Of a stretch of DNA of 39,359 nucleotides, positions 34,942 through 39,359 are shown piece after piece. Location of the stretch: contig CALDUB010000222.1 of the NCBI GenBank assembly GCA_937923465.1, forward strand, positions 1-39,359, read 5' to 3'. Position 1 is the stretch's first letter. Each line of letters begins with the position of its first letter. Under the pieces are notes generated by a model. The model made no database searches and was not told where the DNA came from. It was given only the letters and a program-made list of their open reading frames with translations. Source of the DNA: an uncultured Saprospiraceae bacterium (GTDB taxonomy: Bacteria > Bacteroidota > Bacteroidia > Chitinophagales > Saprospiraceae). The position numbers were made by a program, and so were the translations under genes.

Positions 34942-36720
34942 ATGATTAACGAAAGATTAAAAGCCCTCCGCGCAGTGATGCAAGAAAATGGAATTGATGC
35001 TTACATCATTCCTTCGAGTGATGCGCACAAGAGTGAATATGTGGCAGAACACTGGGCGACGCGTGCATGGATTTCTGGTTTTACGGGGTCTGCGGGTTTG
35101 GCAATAGTTACGCAAGAACATGCGGGACTTTGGACGGATAGTCGTTATTTTTCACAGGCAGAAACGCAGTTGGCAGAGAGTGATTTTGAATTGCACAAAC
35201 AAGGTATTCCTCACGCGCCAGAACACAGAGCATGGTTGCGGGATAACATAAAAGAGGGTGGAGTAGTGGCTTGTGATGGACGTCAATTTTCAGTTGGAGA
35301 TATTCGTGCAATTGAGAAGAAGTTAAAAGCTAAAAACGCGAGTCTTGTCTTAGATAAGGATTTGATTGATGAAATATGGGAAGACCGCCCGAGCTTACCG
35401 ACGGCACCAATTTTTGAGCATGATGTCAAATATGCAGGGAAGTCACGCGTCGAGAAGTTAGCAGAAATCCGCGAAGAAATGACGGCTGATTATTATTTGG
35501 TGACGGCTTTAGATGAAATTGCTTGGGCGTTTAATTTGCGCGGTAATGATGTTGATTGTAATCCCGTTTTTTATGCTTTTGCTATGATTGACCATGATTC
35601 TGCTTGGATATTCATGGATATTGATAAAGTGCCAGAAGATTTAGCAAATAAGCTTTATGAAGAAGGTATTTATTTGAAACCTTATGAATTTGCAGAGGCA
35701 GTATTAGAAAGTCTAGAAGAAGATAAAACAGTGCAATTTGATAGGGGTACAACTAATATTTTGCTATATAACGGCATTCAAGAAGGCAATGCAAAAGCGG
35801 AGAAGAATATTATTCAAGCCTTAAAAGCAATTAAGAATGAAACGGAGATTAAGCATATTCGTAATGCTATGATTAAAGACGCGGTGGCTTTGACGCGTTT
35901 ATTCCGTTGGTTAGAGAAAACAGTAGAAGAGCGGGGCATTCCTGAAACGGAGGTAGCGGAAGTTTTAGCTAATTTTAGAAAAGCACAAGGTGAGTATCAT
36001 GGCGAAAGTTTTGACGCAATCGTAGGCTACAAAGGCAACGGGGCGATAGTTCATTATCGAGCAGAAAAAGAAACTTGTGCGATGATAGAAAAAGACGGTG
36101 TTTTACTTTTAGATAGTGGTGGACAATATTACGACGGTACGACGGATATCACGCGGACGATTAGATTGGGAGAACCGACTGAGCAAGAGAAATTTTGTTA
36201 TACAAAGGTATTGAAAGGTCATATTGAGTTGGCTTCGGTTGTTTTTCCAGCGGGTACGCGTGGTGCACAATTGGATACGTTAGCACGAATGCACCTCTGG
36301 CAAGCCAACTTAAATTATGGTCACGGAACAGGTCATGGCGTTGGGTTTTTCTTGAACGTACACGAAGGTCCTCAAGGTTTTGCGCCGAGTCCAGTAACGA
36401 GCCGCGGCACGACAGTTTTTAAGTCTGGCATGGTTACTTCTAACGAACCAGGATTTTATAAAGACGGAGATTATGGAATTCGTATAGAAAATTTAGTCTT
36501 ATGTATAGACGCAGGAGAAAATGAGTATGGAAAGTGGCTAAAATTCTCTGACCTCACATTATTTCCGATAGATACGCGTTTAATTCAAATGGAGCAAATG
36601 ACGTCACGCGAGAAAAAATGGTTGAATGAATACCATGCGCGTGTTTTTGAGGAAGTTTCTCCGCGTATGGAGGCGGATGAAGTGGCTTGGTTGAGGGAGA
36701 AGACTTTGGTTATTAGTTAA
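34942..36720 (+). CDS. Xaa-Pro aminopeptidase (M24B, aminopeptidase P family)
   Basis: The 592-residue protein has two creatinase-type N-terminal domains (INERLKALRAVMQENGIDAY, TGSAGLAIVT, LWTDSRYFSQAE) and a C-terminal pita-bread catalytic domain. The five dinuclear metal ligands are visible as Asp391, Asp402, His465, Glu502 and Glu516 in LLDSGG, GTTDITR, GTGHGVGFF, TSNEPGFY and RIENL. It removes N-terminal residues preceding proline. The length matches the eukaryote-like three-domain form common in Bacteroidota. There is no signal peptide, so it is cytoplasmic. FKBP follows 83 bases downstream in the same direction. Confidence 0.96.
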   Translation: MINERLKALRAVMQENGIDAYIIPSSDAHKSEYVAEHWATRAWISGFTGSAGLAIVTQEHAGLWTDSRYFSQAETQLAESDFELHKQGIPHAPEHRAWLRDNIKEGGVVACDGRQFSVGDIRAIEKKLKAKNASLVLDKDLIDEIWEDRPSLPTAPIFEHDVKYAGKSRVEKLAEIREEMTADYYLVTALDEIAWAFNLRGNDVDCNPVFYAFAMIDHDSAWIFMDIDKVPEDLANKLYEEGIYLKPYEFAEAVLESLEEDKTVQFDRGTTNILLYNGIQEGNAKAEKNIIQALKAIKNETEIKHIRNAMIKDAVALTRLFRWLEKTVEERGIPETEVAEVLANFRKAQGEYHGESFDAIVGYKGNGAIVHYRAEKETCAMIEKDGVLLLDSGGQYYDGTTDITRTIRLGEPTEQEKFCYTKVLKGHIELASVVFPAGTRGAQLDTLARMHLWQANLNYGHGTGHGVGFFLNVHEGPQGFAPSPVTSRGTTVFKSGMVTSNEPGFYKDGDYGIRIENLVLCIDAGENEYGKWLKFSDLTLFPIDTRLIQMEQMTSREKKWLNEYHARVFEEVSPRMEADEVAWLREKTLVIS

Positions 36721-36803
36721 TTGTTGTTAGTTATTGACTATTTTGACTAAGTCATCTTTACAAGTAACATAATAACCAACAATTAATAACTAGTAACATA
36801 AAC

Positions 36804-37718
36804 ATGAAACAACTATTTTTTCTACTCACAATTATCTTTCTTTCTGCAAACTTATCCGCACAAGAGAATTTGCAAGATTACCTAAAGGAATACAATGTCA
36901 AAACGCAATCAACACCCGAAGGCATTCACTACGCTTTTGAGAAAAAAGGAAAAGGAGAGACGGCAAAATCAGGTAAATTTGTCAAAGTAAACTACCGTGC
37001 GACTTTATTGGACGGGACAGAATTTGACAGTAGCCCCTCGGATGAACCTTTTGTTTTTGAGGTAGGATACCAGCAAGTTATCCGTGGATTGGATAGAGGT
37101 ATTCAGCTTTTTCCAGAAGGGACGAAAGGAACACTTTACATTCCTTCTATATTGGCATTTGGAAAAACAGGGAGAGGTACAAATATTCCGCCCAATGCAG
37201 ATGTAATTTTTGATATTGAAGTTTTGCAGGTCATGGATTATGATGCTTATGACGTATATATGCGGGAGTTGGAAGAGAAAGAGAAGGCGGATTTTGCGCG
37301 TCAAGAGCGTTTGCAATTTTTGATAGATAAGAAAGCTATAGCGGATTATGCAACGGAGCATAAATTGAAAGTGAAGACTTTGCCGAGTGGTGTATCTTAT
37401 GTCGTTAAAAAGCGTGGGAAAGGGGCAAATGCTGGTTCTAATTCGTTGGTTACTATGGACTATGAAGGACGATTGACGAATGATAGCTTTTTTGACGGAG
37501 AAGGTTTGCGTTCTTTCAAATTTTGGATGGGCAAAGGAATGGTTATCGTAGGTCTAGAAGAGGCTTTGCCTTTCTTTAATGAAGGGGCGGAAGGACTGAT
37601 ACTTGTACCTTCAAAGTTGGCTTATGGTCAGCGCGCTATTCAGGAAAATGAAATTAATGTGCCTTCTAATTCTGTTTTGATTTTTGAGGTGGTAGTGAAG
37701 GAGATTAAGAATCGTTGA
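36804..37718 (+). CDS. Secreted protein with two FKBP-type PPIase domains
   Basis: The 304-residue protein has a signal peptide (MKQLFFLLTIIFLSANLSAQ) and two FKBP domains, about 55-146 (GKFVKVNYRATLLDGTEFDSS, QVIRGLDRGIQLFPEGTKG, IPPNADVIFDIEVL) and about 205-302 (LVTMDYEGRL, IVGLEEALPFFNEGAEG, VPSNSVLIFEVVV), joined by a charged helical linker. The first keeps most active-site positions, while the second lacks the usual FDSS-type loop and may bind and not isomerise. It should assist folding of exported proteins in the periplasm. It follows the aminopeptidase P gene, so both enzymes act on proline bonds, although in different compartments. Confidence 0.94.
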   Translation: MKQLFFLLTIIFLSANLSAQENLQDYLKEYNVKTQSTPEGIHYAFEKKGKGETAKSGKFVKVNYRATLLDGTEFDSSPSDEPFVFEVGYQQVIRGLDRGIQLFPEGTKGTLYIPSILAFGKTGRGTNIPPNADVIFDIEVLQVMDYDAYDVYMRELEEKEKADFARQERLQFLIDKKAIADYATEHKLKVKTLPSGVSYVVKKRGKGANAGSNSLVTMDYEGRLTNDSFFDGEGLRSFKFWMGKGMVIVGLEEALPFFNEGAEGLILVPSKLAYGQRAIQENEINVPSNSVLIFEVVVKEIKNR

Positions 37719-37792
37719 TTGGATTAAGAATCCTTGCACTTACGTACAAGGCTGAAGGCTGTCGTGCCCTTGGCACTTGAAAAGTTTAGATA

Positions 37793-37835
37793 AAAAAAGC
37801 AGCTTAGGAAATTGAATTTTCTAAGCTGCTTTTTT
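37793..37835. terminator. Bidirectional terminator between FKBP and DUF151 genes
   Basis: AAAAAAGCAGCTTAG and CTAAGCTGCTTTTTT arms pair almost perfectly and carry A and T runs on both flanks, between convergent genes. Confidence 0.92.
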
Positions 37836-37882
37836 GCGCCGTCCACCGTCAAGCGAAGCGTCCGTCTACCGTTCACAGTATT

Positions 37883-38485
37883 TTAATCCTGCTGCGAGCG
37901 ACGATTAATTTCATCACGTATTTTTGCTGCTTTTTCATAATCTTCCTCTGCTAGCACAGTATCCAATTGTTTTGTCAAGTCATCAACAGACATAGTTGCG
38001 AGAGACTCAGCTTTCGCTTTTTGCTTACGACGAGGCGCATTAGCTTCTTGTGGGCTATCTGTATCTTCTAAGACAACACCAGCTGCATCTAAGATGAATT
38101 CGTAAGTATAAATCGGACAGTCAAAACGTACCGCCATTGCCAAGGCATCAGAAGTACGGCTGTCAATTTCCACCATTTCACCATCTTTCAAGCAAATCAA
38201 ACGCGCATAAAAAATACCGTCTAATAAGTTGTTAATCACGACTTCTTTTAATTCTGCGTTGAAAACTTCCATCGCATTTTTAAACAAATCGTGTGTCAAT
38301 GGGCGGTTAGGGGTCATGCGCTCCATAGCCACAGCAATTGCTTGTGCTTCAAAGCCACCAATGACGATAGGCAAGCGGCGTGTGCCCTCTTGCTCACCTA
38401 ATACAACCGCATAATTATGGGATTGCGTTACGCTGTGCGACAACGCAACAATATCTAATTCGATTTTTTTCATGCTGTTACTCAT
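37883..38485 (-). CDS. DUF151 bifunctional-nuclease family protein with UVR motif
   Basis: The 200-residue protein has an N-terminal DUF151 domain (about 5-135) with LPIVIGGFEAQAIAVAMER, RPLTHDLFKNAME and VEIDSRTSDALAMAVRFDCPIY, a charged linker, and a C-terminal UvrB/UvrC-type motif (about 166-199, LTKQLDTVLAEEDYEKAAKIRDEINRR). Plant DUF151 proteins were reported to cleave DNA and RNA; the bacterial role is unclear. The UVR tail suggests protein contact with UvrA- or Clp-like partners. Start at Met1 or Met5. A predicted promoter lies about 190 bases upstream, implying a long leader. Confidence 0.92.
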   Translation of the reverse strand: MSNSMKKIELDIVALSHSVTQSHNYAVVLGEQEGTRRLPIVIGGFEAQAIAVAMERMTPNRPLTHDLFKNAMEVFNAELKEVVINNLLDGIFYARLICLKDGEMVEIDSRTSDALAMAVRFDCPIYTYEFILDAAGVVLEDTDSPQEANAPRRKQKAKAESLATMSVDDLTKQLDTVLAEEDYEKAAKIRDEINRRSQQD

Positions 38486-38681
38486 ACGAAAAATTGCATT
38501 TTTTCATTTGTCAATTGTTAGTTGACAGTTGTCAGGCAAGCGTCTCAGGAATTAAGACTTAGAAGATACCTACCCACATGACAATAAAATCCCTCTTATT
38601 TCTATTCAAAAGAACGTGTAAATTGAATACAAGTTCTACACAGAAAAAGAGATTTCAATGCTGAACCTCAATTTCGGGGTG

Positions 38682-38712
38682 CAAAAGTACGATTTTTTCA
38701 TGTATTTTTCAA
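38682..38712 (-). promoter_or_regulatory. Promoter for the DUF151 gene
   Basis: On the reverse strand TTG (38712-38710) and TACTTTTG (38689-38682) are exactly 20 bases apart. Predicted start near 38677, so the leader would be about 190 bases. Confidence 0.5.
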
Positions 38713-38753
38713 CCTTAGTTTTATCTCTTGACCTTTCAACTAATAACTTTCAT

Positions 38754-39359
38754 CTATATACTCTTCTCCAAGCCCTTTGCTTTGTTCCAAAGTACGTCCA
38801 TTTCCTCCAAACTCATATCGTCCAAACTCTTCGTTGCATTGGCTTCAATGTACTCAAAACGGGCTTTAAACTTACGATTTGTCCGTTCTAAAGCTGTTTC
38901 TGGGTCGATATTTTGAAAACGAGCGTAATTTATGAGAGAAAATAGAACATCTCCAAATTCTTCTTCTCGTTCAACTTGGGCATCTTTTGTGTTCATTGCT
39001 TCTTGCAATTCTTCCATTTCTTCCTCTACTTTTTCCCAAACTTGCGCCGCATTTTCCCATTCAAAACCCACTTGCGCCGTCTTATCTTGCATCCGATACG
39101 CTTTTACCATAGCAGGCAAAGACTTTGGAACGCCTCCTAAAACAGATTTTTTGCCTTCTTTCAATTTCAATTGTTCCCAATTGCGTTTTACTTCCGCTTC
39201 ATCTTTTACCGTCACATCGCCATAGATATGAGGATGTCGCGAAATGAGTTTTTCGCAATTATCATTCATCGCATCCGCAATATCAAAAGCGCCTTTTTCT
39301 TCCCCCAATTTGGAATAAAAAACCATGTGCAACATAATATCTCCCAATTCCTCTTTGAT
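38754..39359 (-). CDS. mazG: MazG nucleotide pyrophosphohydrolase, N-terminus outside window
   Basis: The reading frame is open to the right edge and enters it as IKEELGDIMLHMVFY, which is internal to the first MazG domain, so roughly the first 60 residues are missing. The visible 201 residues include GAFDIADAMNDNCEKLI and RHPHIYGD of the first domain. The second MazG domain has metal-binding acidic motifs EEEMEELQEA and EEEFGDVLFSLINYARF, then NPALE-like DPETALERTNRKFKARF. MazG hydrolyses NTPs to NMP and pyrophosphate and limits damaged nucleotides and ppGpp. An ATG at 39347-39345 should not be mistaken for the start. Confidence 0.95.
   Translation of the reverse strand: MKEELGDIMLHMVFYSKLGEEKGAFDIADAMNDNCEKLISRHPHIYGDVTVKDEAEVKRNWEQLKLKEGKKSVLGGVPKSLPAMVKAYRMQDKTAQVGFEWENAAQVWEKVEEEMEELQEAMNTKDAQVEREEEFGDVLFSLINYARFQNIDPETALERTNRKFKARFEYIEANATKSLDDMSLEEMDVLWNKAKGLEKSI

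Noticed and set aside
38658-38891. Rightward 77-codon open frame near the right edge
   Set aside because: It is antisense to mazG and contains the DUF151 promoter region.

Overview
This is about 39.4 kb of AT-rich chromosome from a member of the Bacteroidota. The phylum call rests on a PorZ-like protein of the type IX secretion system (T9SS), a secreted protein with a T9SS type A C-terminal sorting domain, lipoproteins with Bacteroidota-style lipoboxes, the DUF177-rpmF pair, and promoter-like elements of the phylum's TTTG-N20-TAnnTTTG type. The gene repertoire suggests a free-living relative of Saprospiria, Chitinophagia or Cytophagia, but nothing in the window fixes the class. I see no rRNA, CRISPR array, transposase or phage gene. 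This is mostly core chromosome with unusually repeat-rich gaps.

Layout. 1-5.2 kb: an edge-truncated unknown gene, a small HNH protein, a subtilisin-like protease, and a leftward signalling block (Hpt protein, LytTR response regulator, membrane histidine kinase, single-domain receiver) that together could form a phosphorelay. 5.2-6.2 kb: a long AT-rich gap and a tRNA with anticodon CAT. 6.2-8.4 kb: a tight rightward operon of HAD phosphatase, lipoprotein and Ppx/GppA phosphatase. 8.4-12.8 kb: a leftward M16 peptidase and an OmpA/PD40 envelope protein, then rightward DUF177 and rpmF. 12.8-18.9 kb: a 1,493-residue secreted protein of unknown function, flanked by inverted and direct repeats downstream and by about 600 bp of hairpins and three ~150-bp tandem repeats upstream. 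18.9-26.8 kb, all leftward: porZ, nadD, ligA, a lipoprotein, a T9SS-exported Reelin-like/choice-of-anchor V protein with a CxxCH motif, and a thioredoxin-SPOR fusion. 27.1-29.5 kb: moxR behind a promoter plus leader hairpin, a small conserved-looking protein, and tsaB. 29.5-32.3 kb: two cysteine-free ArsR paralogues in long gaps and a DUF2064 glycosyltransferase-like gene. 33-39.4 kb: a membrane-anchored MutS-family ATPase, an M24 aminopeptidase P, a double-FKBP isomerase, a DUF151/UVR nuclease-like protein and an edge-truncated mazG.

How the parts fit. Envelope and export functions dominate: PorZ, a T9SS cargo, OmpA/PD40, FKBP, thioredoxin-SPOR and the giant protein. Housekeeping genes (ligA, nadD, rpmF, tsaB, mazG, tRNA) are interspersed. 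The strongest candidates for something undescribed are the giant beta-rich protein with its structured upstream array, the membrane MutS protein, and the moxR leader hairpin. Many gaps carry short stuttering repeats, and the short promoter and repeat calls are pattern matches made by eye.
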